Below, in pieces: positions 26,849-36,629 of a DNA stretch of 64,000 bases (the first letter of the stretch is position 1; each line of letters opens with the position of its first letter). The DNA comes from Paraburkholderia elongata (GTDB lineage Bacteria; Pseudomonadota; Gammaproteobacteria; Burkholderiales; Burkholderiaceae). A program made the position numbers and the translations under genes. The stretch lies in the NCBI RefSeq assembly GCF_013177735.1, contig NZ_WOEZ01000005.1, positions 1 through 64,000 of the forward strand. The letters run 5' to 3'. Under the pieces are notes generated by a model. The model made no database searches, had not been told where the DNA came from, and saw nothing but the letters and a program-made list of their open reading frames with translations.

Positions 26849-28126
26849 TTATTGCGATTCGAGGACCGACGTCGCGGCATTCAGATTGGCCGGCATCGAT
26901 TGCGCACCGCGAATCACGGTGCTCACCCACGGAATATCCTCCGGGTCGCATGCAAGGGTGATCTGCGGGAACGCCTTCACGACACGACCGACAGCAGTCT
27001 GCGCCTCCATCCGTGCAAGATGGGAGCCAAGGCAGAAGTGCGGGCCATGGCCGAACGCGAGGTGCTGTTTGACCGTGCGAGTAATGTCGAAGCGATCGGG
27101 ATCTTCAAATCGAGCGGGATCGCGATTCAATGCGGCGATGAGGACCTGAACGAAGCTCCCGCTCGGAATCGTGGTGTCGCCGATGGTTACGTCATCGATG
27201 GTGACGCGGAAGGTTGTCCGATGCACGGAGCCGTCGTAGCGCAGAGTTTCCTCTACAGCCTGTTTGACAAGCGCCGGGTCGGCCCGGAGCAACTCCATTT
27301 GCTCCGGGTTGCGCAGAAGGTGCAGCAACGTGTTCCCGATCAGTCCGACGGTCGTTTCGTGTCCGGCGATGAGAAGCAGGTAAGCCATGCTTCGGAGTTC
27401 GTCGTCACTCAACGCATCCTTCGCATTGCGCGCAGCAATCATGGCCGACAGCAAGTCCGGTTGTTCGTCGGGCGACGCATCTGCCGGAACTGCCGCGCGC
27501 TTGCCCTCAATCAGCTCTGCGATGTAGTCCTGGAGCAAAGCGATGCCGCGCTCCTGGTCATTGTGGCCGGGAGTCATGGCCCATGCCGCCCACTGTCGAA
27601 AATCGTCCCGCCGGTCCTCCGGCACGCCCAGCATCGTGCAAATCACCGTGATACCGATCGGATACGCAAAGTCTGCGATCAGATCGACAGTGTCGCGCCC
27701 CCGCATCGCGTCGATGAGGTCATCGACCATTTTTTCGATCATCGCGCGGAGCCCCTCGAGCCGCCGCGGCGAAAATGCGAGATTCACCAGCGAGCGCAAT
27801 CGCGTGTGTTCGGGCGCATCGGTATTGAGCAGATTGCCCGCTTTCGCACCTGAGATCGGGAAGCCCGAACTCGGGCCACTCTTGCCGGTCTTTGCGAGCG
27901 CCAGTTGCATGTACTGCGACCCCTTGGCGATGCGCGGGTCATTCAGCGCAGCCAAGCCTTCAGCCCAACGGGTGATCAGGTAGATCTCCGTCCCAACGGC
28001 GTTGCGAGCGCGCACGACTGGCCCTTTTGCCGCCAGTTCCTTGTACACGGGTTGAGGATCGAGCATTCGCTCGCAGTGGGGGAGATTGAACAACTCATCA
28101 CTTGCATCAGGGACGTGGGCCATCAT
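26849..28126 (-). CDS. Cytochrome P450 monooxygenase
   Basis: This is a soluble class I bacterial P450 of about 425 residues without a membrane anchor. The I-helix oxygen motif is AGHETT (254-259), the ExxR pair is E293/R296, and the heme-thiolate loop FGHGPHFCLG places the ligand at C365. The start is one of two adjacent ATGs; GGAGG lies 5 bp before the first. The sequence style (EHTRLRSLVNLAFSPRRLEGLR) is close to CYP107-like enzymes that are most common in actinobacteria, so lateral origin is possible. It is the first enzyme gene after tetR and is probably the entry step of the pathway. No ferredoxin gene is nearby. Confidence 0.93.
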   Translation of the reverse strand: MMAHVPDASDELFNLPHCERMLDPQPVYKELAAKGPVVRARNAVGTEIYLITRWAEGLAALNDPRIAKGSQYMQLALAKTGKSGPSSGFPISGAKAGNLLNTDAPEHTRLRSLVNLAFSPRRLEGLRAMIEKMVDDLIDAMRGRDTVDLIADFAYPIGITVICTMLGVPEDRRDDFRQWAAWAMTPGHNDQERGIALLQDYIAELIEGKRAAVPADASPDEQPDLLSAMIAARNAKDALSDDELRSMAYLLLIAGHETTVGLIGNTLLHLLRNPEQMELLRADPALVKQAVEETLRYDGSVHRTTFRVTIDDVTIGDTTIPSGSFVQVLIAALNRDPARFEDPDRFDITRTVKQHLAFGHGPHFCLGSHLARMEAQTAVGRVVKAFPQITLACDPEDIPWVSTVIRGAQSMPANLNAATSVLESQ

Positions 28127-28229
28127 TGCTGCCTCCATGAGTATTTTCTTGCCGGACGTGTGTGCGCGGCGTACAGACGAGCGCCACCCTGCCGGGGGGC
28201 ATCTCGCCATTGCTGTGAGTCTGGGGAAC

Positions 28230-28904
28230 TTAGGGCTGGGGCTGTTCGCGCCAACTGATGGCGCCTACCACCATCTTCGTCAGGGTGTCCGTGAGCACTT
28301 CGTCGTTCACGTCCCGGCCGAGCATTTCGAGGTCGCCGTTGCCAACGACCCAGTTGTAGCAAGTGAACTCAATCATGGAACACAAGCTGGAACCTGCGAT
28401 CTCCGGGTCGACGCCGGTGCAATATCCGAGCCGCTGCGCAAGGCGAATACGCGTGCTACTGACACGAATGCCCTCTGCACGAATCTCGCGCCAGATAGCC
28501 GCGAACGACTCGTCCACCATCGATGCCTGGAAAACGGCGACCGCGACCGCGCCATGTGCACGATAGACACGCCAGAACGAGAGCAGCATTTGACGGAGGT
28601 TCTCAAACGGATCTTCGTCAATGCTACAAGGGGGGCTGATGTTGTCACGCAAAGCGATCCGAAACTCGTCCGCGAGCGCGAGCAGCAGCTCCTCCTTGTT
28701 CTTGAAATACTGATAGAAGGAGCCGATTGCCTTGCCGGCCTCCTCCGCAATGTCGCCGATCTTGGCGTTCACGTATCCGTCACGTGCCAGCACCCGTCGC
28801 GCTGCGTCCTTGATGGCTGCTTCCGTTTTGCTGCGCTTTGCTCCTGCCCGCGGCCTGGAGGCCTCGTCGATTTCCATGTCCACACCAATCAGGTCACGAT
28901 TCAT
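28230..28904 (-). CDS. TetR family repressor of the P450 operon
   Basis: This is a 224-residue TetR-type regulator. The helix-turn-helix occupies about residues 20-75 (AIKDAARRVLARDGYVNAKIGDIAEEAGKAIGSFYQYFKNKEELLLAL). The start at 28904 fits a promoter with TATAGT placed 7 bp before it and an 8-bp-arm palindrome over the -35 region. It is the first gene of the minus-strand set that continues to 16532, so repression of its own promoter would control the whole pathway. A 103-bp gap separates it from the P450 gene. The ligand is likely a pathway substrate or intermediate. Confidence 0.89.
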   Translation of the reverse strand: MNRDLIGVDMEIDEASRPRAGAKRSKTEAAIKDAARRVLARDGYVNAKIGDIAEEAGKAIGSFYQYFKNKEELLLALADEFRIALRDNISPPCSIDEDPFENLRQMLLSFWRVYRAHGAVAVAVFQASMVDESFAAIWREIRAEGIRVSSTRIRLAQRLGYCTGVDPEIAGSSLCSMIEFTCYNWVVGNGDLEMLGRDVNDEVLTDTLTKMVVGAISWREQPQP

Positions 28905-28910
28905 GACTGC

Positions 28911-28952
28911 ACTATAGCAGCCACATTCTAAAAATGAAACTGAATTCATTTT
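28911..28952 (-). promoter_or_regulatory. Promoter and palindromic operator before tetR-P450
   Basis: On the minus strand TTTCAT and TATAGT (28911-28916) are 17 bp apart. The palindrome AAAATGAA-N6-TTCATTTT (28931-28952) has perfect 8-bp arms and covers the -35 box. This is the layout of an autorepressed TetR promoter. Confidence 0.65.
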
Positions 28953-29226
28953 CGTTTTAGATCTTCTCAGGGTATCTCCCAGGCGGGCAACATTGAACCC
29001 CAAAAGGTGGACGTGTTCGGTGTTCGCATCGTGCTTCGGATGCTACCAACAGGGATTGGAGGCCAATAGTTAGAGAGGCGGAGATAGCGCTCAAGGGACG
29101 CAGTGTCGTCTATGCACCTTTCTATGCACATCGAAAGGGATCAGCCACTGGCCGCGATCGCGGAGCCGACTTCGAAGGACGAATCGGCCCGCCATGCAAA
29201 CTCTAGCTGACCGACATCAAGGACTT

Positions 29227-29553
29227 CTACTGGCTTGCGCCACCGGCAGCGGCGGCCTTTTTTTGTGCGTTCTGCAAGCTCTGCGGGTAGTTAGGGTCGT
29301 TCGTCCCGGGCTGGTAGCCCTCTGCCTCGAGCTTCTTCAATTCAGCCGTATTTTTCGCGCGCGCTTCCTTGCGCTCAGCCTTGTGTTGGGCTTTGAGCTG
29401 CTTCTTCTGCGCAGCCTTATCGCCGGGTTTGGTTCCTGAGGCAGTTTGATCGACAACGGTTGCGCTGGCGGCGGTTTGCGCAAGCACCGGAACGGCGTGG
29501 CCCAGCAGCAACGCTACAGCAACGAAAGTCATCTTGCTCACGGATGAACGCAT
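29227..29553 (-). CDS. Small exported DUF4148-like protein
   Basis: This 108-residue protein has a cleavable signal peptide (hydrophobic 8-20, cleavage after VLA) and a mature part very rich in Ala and Lys. The segment LKKLEAEGYQPGTNDPNYPQSLQNAQKKA matches the DUF4148 pattern (L..LE.AGY.P...DP.YP..LQ.A..K), a family of small periplasmic proteins abundant in Burkholderia and without known function. The middle Lys-rich stretch (about residues 44-75) is probably helical. A single gene, with no cotranscribed neighbours visible. Confidence 0.8.
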   Translation of the reverse strand: MRSSVSKMTFVAVALLLGHAVPVLAQTAASATVVDQTASGTKPGDKAAQKKQLKAQHKAERKEARAKNTAELKKLEAEGYQPGTNDPNYPQSLQNAQKKAAAAGGASQ

Positions 29554-29819
29554 TGGCTACTCCTTGTCTATAGTTGAAGTGAACTTGCTTAACGCATCAC
29601 ATTTAGCGCAACGGTGTTCCTGAATCGCACAGTAATCTGATCATCCACCAACCGTCGCCTCCTGACCGACGACACCATAACCACGACGACGCATTACCAT
29701 GGTCACCGGTCACGTTGCATGAAATCCGGCGACGCCATCTAATTATAAGGAATCCGACATAATCACACAGACTTGCCGACGTTGCACGCGGCTCAGTGAC
29801 CAACCTGCAACTCGCCGTT

Positions 29820-30506
29820 TTACTTCGACACCTTCGTCCTTCCAAATACCAACGATTCAACCGCTCGCCAATACGCGTCAACAACGGTCGGATCGGAGGG
29901 CGAAAGCTTGCTGGTGACAGACAATTCGGGTCCAAAACTCGCAAGCGCGGACGTCAGACTGATCATCAGGTAATGGAAGAGAATCGGCTCGACTTTTGGC
30001 AATGCGCCTCTGGCCTGTGCATCGGAAATCTGCGGCAGTAGCCAGTCGATCAGCGGCTTCAATACCGTATCGGCGAGCCATTGGAGCCGTGGACTGTATC
30101 CCAACATCTCCTGGCGCATGAAGCGGTCAAACTCAGGAAACTTCACTGTGAAGCGAAATAGCGTTCCGTACGCCAACTGCAAGCGTTCTTCGGAGCTAAT
30201 TGCGCCGGAGTCCGCCAGATGCGCATCCCATTCCTCCCGTATGCGTGCGAAGACGTATTCCGCCACGGCCTGCCAAAGAACCTCTTTCGAACGATAGTGG
30301 TAGGTAATGAGAGGGTGCTGCAGCCCGATACGCTCCGCGATATTGCGAATGCTGGCAGCGTCGTACCCCTTCTCGGCGAACTCTGATAGCGCGGCGCGAA
30401 GAATGGCAGATCGGGTCTCCTGAGCTCGCGGCTGCTCTGCCCGCTTCAGTTCCGCCGGGCGCCCAGTGGCGACTGCCTTGTTCGCGCTTGGGATGCGTGG
30501 CGCCAT
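29820..30506 (-). CDS. TetR family regulator
   Basis: This is a 228-residue TetR-type regulator. The DNA-binding part is at residues 32-80 (RSAILRAALSEFAEKGYDAASIRNIAERIGLQHPLITYHYRSKEVLWQA), followed by an all-helical ligand domain. About 30 residues precede the helix-turn-helix, which is longer than usual. It is not close enough to a divergent gene to name a target; the nearest genes are another tetR (30834-31526) and the DUF4148-like gene. The target and ligand remain open. Confidence 0.87.
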   Translation of the reverse strand: MAPRIPSANKAVATGRPAELKRAEQPRAQETRSAILRAALSEFAEKGYDAASIRNIAERIGLQHPLITYHYRSKEVLWQAVAEYVFARIREEWDAHLADSGAISSEERLQLAYGTLFRFTVKFPEFDRFMRQEMLGYSPRLQWLADTVLKPLIDWLLPQISDAQARGALPKVEPILFHYLMISLTSALASFGPELSVTSKLSPSDPTVVDAYWRAVESLVFGRTKVSK

Positions 30507-30833
30507 ATTATAGATATCACTTTGACCAGACGTACAGTATAGTAGCTTGCTCCAAAACGTATTGTCTACTCGTTTCGGTAACGCCCTGAATCTGTCATGT
30601 CATAGTGGCGATGGCATTTGCCGGCGCTTCGACTTAGCAAACTCCTTTCGATGTTTCCGGCGGCGCCGCGCAGGGGGTACTTAGGTCCGAGATGCCAAAT
30701 TGAGTTGTGCCCGGCAAAATCGGCAACATGCGACAGGTTCAACGAAGGTCAAGAACCGTGGCACAGTGTGAGAGACCTTTGTGAAGCTTGCCGTCGTTGA
30801 CGGCCGCGCATCGCGGATGTCGGACTGCCACGC

Positions 30834-31526
30834 CTACGGACCTCCCGGGCCCGGCACGTAGCTCTTGATTATGTGGTCAACCAGGGTCGGCAAACGCTGA
30901 GCGACCCGCCGGGAATCGCTGCTTGATTTGAAATCGGATGTTGCACCTTCCCAAAGCATCATCAACGTATCCGCTAACGCCTCAGCGTCCACTGCATTTG
31001 CGGCAACTGCCAGTCGCATCAATAGTGCTCGAAACTCCCGACCAAGATTGGTACGCGATAGCCTGACAGGATGCTCCTCGTCGGTGAACTGCACCACCGA
31101 CATCTGAGGTTGCCCGCGCTGATAACCATCGGAAGCCAGATCGACCGCGACATCGATAAAGAGCTCGAGCAAGTGTTGGACAGGCTCCTCGCCAGATCGA
31201 TGTCCAGCTTCATGCCACCGCGCGCGCTCACGATCACAAAGCCAGTCTACGTAAGCTTGTAAAAACGCCTTACGCGACCCGAAAATCCGATAAATGCGTC
31301 TCTTACTGAGCCCCGTTTGATCGGCGAGCCGCTCGAGATTCAACGACTCGACAGGCTCGCGATAGAAAAGCGCTACCGCGGCTTCAAGAATGATGTTCCG
31401 GAGATTGCCGGTTGCAGCCTGCGGTTGTCTCCTGTTCTTTCGACGGATCGCGGACCGCGCGACCCGCAACGATTCCGGTTCAGGTTCATTTGGCTGAGCA
31501 AATTCATCCACCATTGCTTTCCACAT
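30834..31526 (-). CDS. TetR family regulator
   Basis: This is a 230-residue TetR-type regulator with the helix-turn-helix at about residues 43-90 (RNIILEAAVALFYREPVESLNLERLADQTGLSKRRIYRIFGSRKAFLQA). An alternative start four codons later is possible. It lies just downstream, on the same strand, of a quinone-reductase-like gene and an aldo/keto reductase (31665-33610), which are its most likely targets. The gap of 138 bp to that gene holds no other feature I recognise. Confidence 0.86.
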   Translation of the reverse strand: MWKAMVDEFAQPNEPEPESLRVARSAIRRKNRRQPQAATGNLRNIILEAAVALFYREPVESLNLERLADQTGLSKRRIYRIFGSRKAFLQAYVDWLCDRERARWHEAGHRSGEEPVQHLLELFIDVAVDLASDGYQRGQPQMSVVQFTDEEHPVRLSRTNLGREFRALLMRLAVAANAVDAEALADTLMMLWEGATSDFKSSSDSRRVAQRLPTLVDHIIKSYVPGPGGP

Positions 31527-31664
31527 CGTTCAGTCATCCTTTGTGTCAGCAGCCGAACCGGCTCCAAAGACTGCTGTGACGATTCTCGTAACAAAGCAGC
31601 AGCTTTGCGCTACGCGACTAATGCCGGAACAGCTACTAACCACGCCACACAGAGGCGACAATCA

Positions 31665-32672
31665 TCATTGGAAGCCTTCCAGCACGGTTTTTCCGATAGC
31701 CCTTCCCGTTTCGATCCGTTCGTGGGCCCGGCGAAGATTCGCTGCCGTCAAGGGCCCCTCCACGTGCGTGAGCGTCGTCCGCAGCACGCCGGCATCGACC
31801 ATTGCCGACACTTCTTTCAGCAGGCGGTGCTGGGCATCCATGTCCGCTGTCTGGAACAGCGACCGGGTGAACATCATCTCCCACGAAACAGTGATGCTCT
31901 TTGGCTTGAACGGCGCAATGCTGTCGTCAAAGTTGTCGATCAGCGTGATATGGCCCTGGGGGTTCATCGCGCGGGCGAGACTGGGCGCGGTGCCGGGCGT
32001 CGAAGTGATCGCCCCGATATAGTCCACGCCACTGAAACCGATTGCTTGCAGCGCTTCGTCGATGGGCTTGCTGTGGTCGGCAACGTGCTTCGCGCCGAGC
32101 TTGCGCACCCACTCGACACTTTCGGGCCGGGATGCAGTGGCGATGACAGTGAGGCCCGTGAGGCGGTTCGCTAGCTGGATCAACATGGAGCCGACGCCAC
32201 CTGCTCCGTTCAGAACGAGCAGCGTGCCGCTGGGTGTGTGCACGCCGCGCGGCACCTTCATGCGGTCGAAGAGCATTTCCCATGCAGTGATTGAAGTGAG
32301 CGGCAAGGCCGCCGCCTCGGCGAACGACAATGAGGAGGGCTTGGGCCCGACGATCCGCTCGTCGACGAGATGAAACTCCGAGTTTGTCCCGGGGCGGTCC
32401 ATCGCGCCTGCATAGAAGACCTCGTCACCCGGTTTGAAAAGGGTGACATCGCTTCCAACCGCAACGACCACGCCCGCCGCATCGTAACCCAACACTCTCG
32501 GAAGCGGGCTCTCCGAAGGATCTTCCCAGCGACGGCGCTTCACATCGACAGGATTCACCGACACCGCTCTCACGGCGACTCGCAAATCGTGCGGGCCAGG
32601 TTCAGGCATCGGAAGTTCAAGGTCGGTCAAAACCTCGACGCCCCCCTTTGCTGCATAACCAATCGCCTTCAT
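31665..32672 (-). CDS. Zinc-type quinone oxidoreductase / enoyl reductase-like MDR
   Basis: This 335-residue medium-chain dehydrogenase/reductase is of the quinone-oxidoreductase (ZADH/crotonyl-reductase-like) branch, lacking the catalytic zinc Cys of alcohol dehydrogenases. The NADPH motif is NGAGGVGSMLIQLANRL (about residue 155), and the N-terminal GroES-like domain has AVSVNPVDVKRR and GYDAAGVV. The start at 32672 is supported by GGAGAAGG upstream. It lies 74 bp after an aldo/keto reductase in the same direction. It probably reduces an activated double bond or quinone of a small molecule. Confidence 0.87.
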   Translation of the reverse strand: MKAIGYAAKGGVEVLTDLELPMPEPGPHDLRVAVRAVSVNPVDVKRRRWEDPSESPLPRVLGYDAAGVVVAVGSDVTLFKPGDEVFYAGAMDRPGTNSEFHLVDERIVGPKPSSLSFAEAAALPLTSITAWEMLFDRMKVPRGVHTPSGTLLVLNGAGGVGSMLIQLANRLTGLTVIATASRPESVEWVRKLGAKHVADHSKPIDEALQAIGFSGVDYIGAITSTPGTAPSLARAMNPQGHITLIDNFDDSIAPFKPKSITVSWEMMFTRSLFQTADMDAQHRLLKEVSAMVDAGVLRTTLTHVEGPLTAANLRRAHERIETGRAIGKTVLEGFQ

Positions 32673-32746
32673 TACCTTCTCCAATGCTGCTTATGCCGAA
32701 CTTTCCTGGCAAGGCCACGCGAAGCGCAGGTCCACCTTGCGCGAGT

Positions 32747-33610
32747 TCAAATCGTGCCGTCCAGTTGTTCGAGCACGTCAGCCGGGAGGGCGAGCGAGCC
32801 AGCCGCCAGGTTTTCGCGCAGATGTTTGAGCGACGACGTACCGGGGATCAGGAGGATGTTTGGCGAGCGCTGCAGCAGCCACGCCAGCGCCACCTGCATC
32901 GGCGTTGCGTCCAGGGACGACGCCACTTCGGACAGCGTCGCAGACTGCAAAGGCGTGAAGCCGCCCAGCGGGAAGAACGGCACATAGGCGATGCCCTGCT
33001 GGGCGAGCGCATCGACTAACGGGCCGTCGTGGCGGTGCATCACATTGAACATGTTTTGCACGCAGACGACCGGGGCAATCGACTGTGCCTCCTTGATCTG
33101 CGCGGCGGTCACGTTGCTGAGACCCAGATGCCGTACCAAGCCCTGCTGCTGCAGCTGGGCAAGGACCGTAAACTGCTCGGCGATCGATCCCTCGGCCGGA
33201 CCACTGTGGTCCCCCATGGTGCGCAGATTGACGACATCGAGGACATCCACATGCAGATTGCGCAGGTTGTCGTGCACCGCCGCGATGAGTTCGGCCGGGC
33301 TCTGCGCCGGGTTCCATGAGGCATCGCTACCGCGCACGGCACCTACCTTGGTTACGATCGTGAGGTCGTAACGATACGGATGTAGCGCCTCTCGAATGAG
33401 CTGGTTCGTTACATGGGGACCGTAGAAGTCGCTCGTATCGATATGGTTGACGCCGCTCGCCACTGCCTCACGCAGGACAGCAATCGCCGTGTCTCGATCC
33501 TTTGGCGGCCCGAACACGCCAGGGCCGGCGAGTTGCATGGCACCGTAGCCCATACGGCTCACGTGGCGGTCCCCGAGCATGAACGACCCGAGAGTGCTTG
33601 TTTTCGTCAT
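32747..33610 (-). CDS. Aldo/keto reductase
   Basis: This is a 287-residue NADPH-dependent aldo/keto reductase with a TIM-barrel fold. Signatures: MGYGAMQLAG, the catalytic Asp and Tyr in HIDTSDFYGPHVTN (about residues 50-62), the catalytic Lys in LTIVTKVGA (about 85) and the cofactor segment ILLIPGTSSLKHLRENL near 250. The start at 33610 has AGGAG 5-9 bp before it. It probably reduces an aldehyde or ketone to an alcohol. It is paired with the quinone-reductase-like gene downstream. Confidence 0.91.
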   Translation of the reverse strand: MTKTSTLGSFMLGDRHVSRMGYGAMQLAGPGVFGPPKDRDTAIAVLREAVASGVNHIDTSDFYGPHVTNQLIREALHPYRYDLTIVTKVGAVRGSDASWNPAQSPAELIAAVHDNLRNLHVDVLDVVNLRTMGDHSGPAEGSIAEQFTVLAQLQQQGLVRHLGLSNVTAAQIKEAQSIAPVVCVQNMFNVMHRHDGPLVDALAQQGIAYVPFFPLGGFTPLQSATLSEVASSLDATPMQVALAWLLQRSPNILLIPGTSSLKHLRENLAAGSLALPADVLEQLDGTI

Positions 33611-33708
33611 GATGAAGCTCCTGTGTTGCGTTGGTTTTTCTTCTGCCTGCAGGCCGATGATGGTCATGCCATCCATCGCCGTCTGCGTGGCGGCGGCAGG
33701 CCTGACGA

Positions 33709-33777
33709 TCACCAGACCTTCATGCCGCCATCAACAACAAGATCGGTAGCCACTGAAATTACCGATGGTTTGCCTCG
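33709..33777 (-). pseudogene. C-terminal stub of a short-chain dehydrogenase
   Basis: On the minus strand this frame ends ISVATDLVVDGGMKVW-stop. The DLVVDGGM segment is the characteristic C-terminal end of SDR oxidoreductases (family pattern TG..L.VDGG). No Rossmann or YxxxK region is found upstream, so only the 3' tip of the gene remains. It marks a recombination scar between the minus-strand genes and the 34-kb operon. Confidence 0.65.
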
Positions 33778-33996
33778 TCGGGAATGCTATATCCACGACG
33801 ATAGTTCGCATATGTCCTGAACTGCAACGCACCGTTGCGCGGGATAGAACGTTAAAGGCTCAACTTAGAGCCACCGTTGAACCAAATCACTGACCTCTTC
33901 CGGCTTTGGGCCTGGGGCGCGATCCCGATCACGCCGTCATCGGCGAATAGGTTGACACGCTTCCGCCGACATCCTAATATACAACTATGCTGTACG

Positions 33997-34015
33997 CATT
34001 CACTATTGTTGAACG
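33997..34015. promoter_or_regulatory. Palindrome A, putative IclR operator before the flavin-monooxygenase operon
   Basis: CATTCA-CTATTGT-TGAACG lies about 72 bp before the first gene of the operon. It differs at only two positions from the palindrome at 41120-41138 in the iclR-porin gap. The shared site suggests joint control by the IclR-type regulator encoded at 40234-41010. Confidence 0.65.
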
Positions 34016-34086
34016 TTCGCAGCATAGCGCCTGACAGGAGACATCGAGGTTTCAGGATCGCCATCATTTATTAAGGATTCCTTTCA

Positions 34087-34875
34087 ATGAAAAGCATCTA
34101 TTTTGAACGTCGTCAGAACGTAGGTCATATCGTATTGGCCAATCCTCCCTCGAATCTCATCGCGGCTGATTTCGCTGACAGCCTCGAGAGCTCCGTCCGG
34201 GAAGCCAGCAAGGCCGATATCCGGTCGCTCCTGATCCGTGCACAGGGCCCCGATTTCAGCAAGGGCGGAGACGTCCTCGATTTCATCGACAAAGGTTTCG
34301 ATGATTGGCGGACCTTCATATCGCAGATTCACCATACCTATCGGTCAATCGAAGCCCTCCAGATTCCAACGATTGCCGCAGTGCGCGGCGCAGCATTTGG
34401 CGGCGCATTCGAGCTGGCTCTCGCTTGCGACTTTATCGTCGCGGCGGGGAACGCCACCTTCCGGTGCATTGAAGCGTCCGTTGGCTCGGCACCTGTTGCG
34501 GGCGGCGTGCAGCGCCTGGCGGAAAGAGTGGGGCGTGCGTATGCAGCGCGCTACGCGATGCTAAGCGAACCCATGTCCGGCGCGACCGCGGGTCAGCTCG
34601 GCGTCGCCGCCTTCGTTGTCGGCGAAGATCAGGTCGAGAATGTCGCGGAGGATCTCGCCATCAAGCTTGCCAACGGCCCTACGCGCTCGTATGGCGCCAT
34701 TCGCGCCCTCCTCAAGGCATGGTCAGGCGGCGGCGTGCCCGGTGCCGACGCGCTGGTCCTCGACCTCACCATGGGGCTGCACATGACGGAAGACGCCAGG
34801 AAAGGGCGAACTGCACGTGCAGAAGCCGTCGCTCGTGGCGAAGAACCGGCTCCGGTCGTTTTTCTTGGCAAATGA
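34087..34875 (+). CDS. Enoyl-CoA hydratase/isomerase family protein
   Basis: This is a 262-residue crotonase-fold protein. The oxyanion-hole segment [17 protein letters not shown] and both positions of the hydratase Glu pair (E in GGAFEL and E in RCIEASVG) are present, so hydratase or isomerase activity is possible. The first strand, [12 protein letters not shown], departs from the usual LNRP...NA pattern. AAGGA precedes the ATG. It is the first gene of a six-gene plus-strand operon with a CoA ligase directly after it, so it acts on a CoA thioester made in the same pathway. Confidence 0.87.
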   Translation: MKSIYFERRQNVGHIVLANPPSNLIAADFADSLESSVREASKADIRSLLIRAQGPDFSKGGDVLDFIDKGFDDWRTFISQIHHTYRSIEALQIPTIAAVRGAAFGGAFELALACDFIVAAGNATFRCIEASVGSAPVAGGVQRLAERVGRAYAARYAMLSEPMSGATAGQLGVAAFVVGEDQVENVAEDLAIKLANGPTRSYGAIRALLKAWSGGGVPGADALVLDLTMGLHMTEDARKGRTARAEAVARGEEPAPVVFLGK

Positions 34876-34909
34876 GCCTTCAGACAAGCCCATTGCGCGG
34901 AAGATACCG

Positions 34910-36571
34910 ATGAACACACTTTCATATGAGCGCGGAACACGTTTACCAGAGCTGATCGACAAGACAATTGGCGATTCATTCGACGAGATCGCCAGCCAAA
35001 TGGGCGAACACGTTGCGGTAGTCAGCCGGCATGAAGGGGTCCAGCTAAGCTACGGCGACCTTCGCGAAAAGTCAGACCGGCTTGCGGCCGCACTTCTCGC
35101 GTCAGGGCTCAAGCCCGGCGACCGGATCGGAATCTGGTCCCACACGAACATCGCCTGGCTGCTGCTGCAGATAGCTACTGCAAAGGCTGGGCTGATACTC
35201 GTCAACATCAACCCGGCCTATCGGACCTCGGAGCTGGAGCATGCACTCAACCTGGTGGGGTGCAAGGCCATCGTGACGATGGTCAGATACCGCTCGAGCG
35301 AGTACTTGAACATGTTGCGGGAGCTGGGAAAAGCCCGGCTGCCGAGCCTTGAGACAATCTGGTGGATAGACGAGGCGGACTGCCCAGACGAAGCTGGCGC
35401 CCAACGCTTCTCCGACCTACTCAGCTTCGCCGATGCAGACAGCGCATCGCTTCAGGCCGTACGCCGCACCGTGCGCCCGGACGATGCCGTCAACATCCAG
35501 TTCACCAGCGGGACAACGGGGCTTCCCAAGGCCGCTACCCTGAGTCATCGCAACATCCTGAACAACGGTTTCTTCGTGGGCGAGTGCATGAAGCTCACCC
35601 ACGCGGATCGAGTATGCGTCCCGGTCCCGATGTACCACTGCTTCGGCATGGTCATGGGCAATCTGGCTTGCCTGACCCATGGTTCGACGATCGTCTACCC
35701 CGCGGAGCGCTTCGACGCCGAAGCCGTTCTGGAGACCGTACAGGCAGAAAAATGCACGGCGCTGTACGGGGTGCCGACCATGTTCATTGCTGCGCTCAAT
35801 CACCCGCGCTTTGCGGAGTTCGATATGAGCAGCCTGCGCACCGGCATCATGGCCGGTTCGCCTTGCCCTATCGAGATCATGAAGCGGGTTGTCGGCGACA
35901 TGCATCTGCCCGAGATCACGATCGCTTATGGCATGACGGAAACGAGTCCCGTGAGTTGCCAAAGCATGACGGATACCCCGGTCGAGAAGCGGGTATCCAC
36001 GGTCGGTCAGGTGTTGCCTCACCTCGAAATAAAGATTATCGATCCGCTGACCGGCCAGACCGTGGAGCGCGGTCAGCCCGGCGAACTCTGCACCCGTGGC
36101 TACTCGGTCATGCTTGGCTACTGGGACCAGCCCGACCGGACGCGCGAGGCAATCGACGCCGAAGGCTGGATGCACTCGGGCGATCTCGCCACGATGGATT
36201 CGGACGGCTACATCAACATCGTCGGGCGCATCAAGGATATGGTCATCCGCGGCGGTGAAAACCTTTATCCCAGGGAGATCGAAGAGTTTCTGTATACCTG
36301 CCCGGGCGTTCTCGACGTGCAGGTGGTCGGCGTACCGGACAAGCATTTCGGCGAAGAACTCTGCGCATGGATCGTCGTCAGTCCGGGGGCGGCTCTCGAC
36401 GACGCCGCAGTCCGCGACTTTTGCAAGGGCCGGATAGCGCATTACAAAGTTCCCAAATACATCCGCTTTGTCGACTCGTTTCCGACCACCGTGACGGGAA
36501 AAATCCAGAAGTACCTGATTCGACAAATCATGAGCGACGAGCTTGATCTGAAAGAACAACAGACAGCGTGA
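34910..36571 (+). CDS. AMP-forming acyl-CoA synthetase
   Basis: This is a 553-residue adenylate-forming ligase of the FadD-like/AMP-binding type. Motifs: [16 protein letters not shown] (about residue 200), the GMTETSPVS region (about 343), [33 protein letters not shown] (about 422-454) and the catalytic TVTGKIQKY near the C-terminus. It converts a carboxylic acid to the CoA ester used by the crotonase encoded just before. The start at 34910 lies 34 bp after the previous stop; an upstream open frame overlaps that gene and is less likely. Confidence 0.9.
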   Translation: MNTLSYERGTRLPELIDKTIGDSFDEIASQMGEHVAVVSRHEGVQLSYGDLREKSDRLAAALLASGLKPGDRIGIWSHTNIAWLLLQIATAKAGLILVNINPAYRTSELEHALNLVGCKAIVTMVRYRSSEYLNMLRELGKARLPSLETIWWIDEADCPDEAGAQRFSDLLSFADADSASLQAVRRTVRPDDAVNIQFTSGTTGLPKAATLSHRNILNNGFFVGECMKLTHADRVCVPVPMYHCFGMVMGNLACLTHGSTIVYPAERFDAEAVLETVQAEKCTALYGVPTMFIAALNHPRFAEFDMSSLRTGIMAGSPCPIEIMKRVVGDMHLPEITIAYGMTETSPVSCQSMTDTPVEKRVSTVGQVLPHLEIKIIDPLTGQTVERGQPGELCTRGYSVMLGYWDQPDRTREAIDAEGWMHSGDLATMDSDGYINIVGRIKDMVIRGGENLYPREIEEFLYTCPGVLDVQVVGVPDKHFGEELCAWIVVSPGAALDDAAVRDFCKGRIAHYKVPKYIRFVDSFPTTVTGKIQKYLIRQIMSDELDLKEQQTA

Positions 36572-36629
36572 CGCTCCTCAGTGAGGAGATCACATCAGTT
36601 CCGTTACCACCATTTACCGGAGTGCTGCC

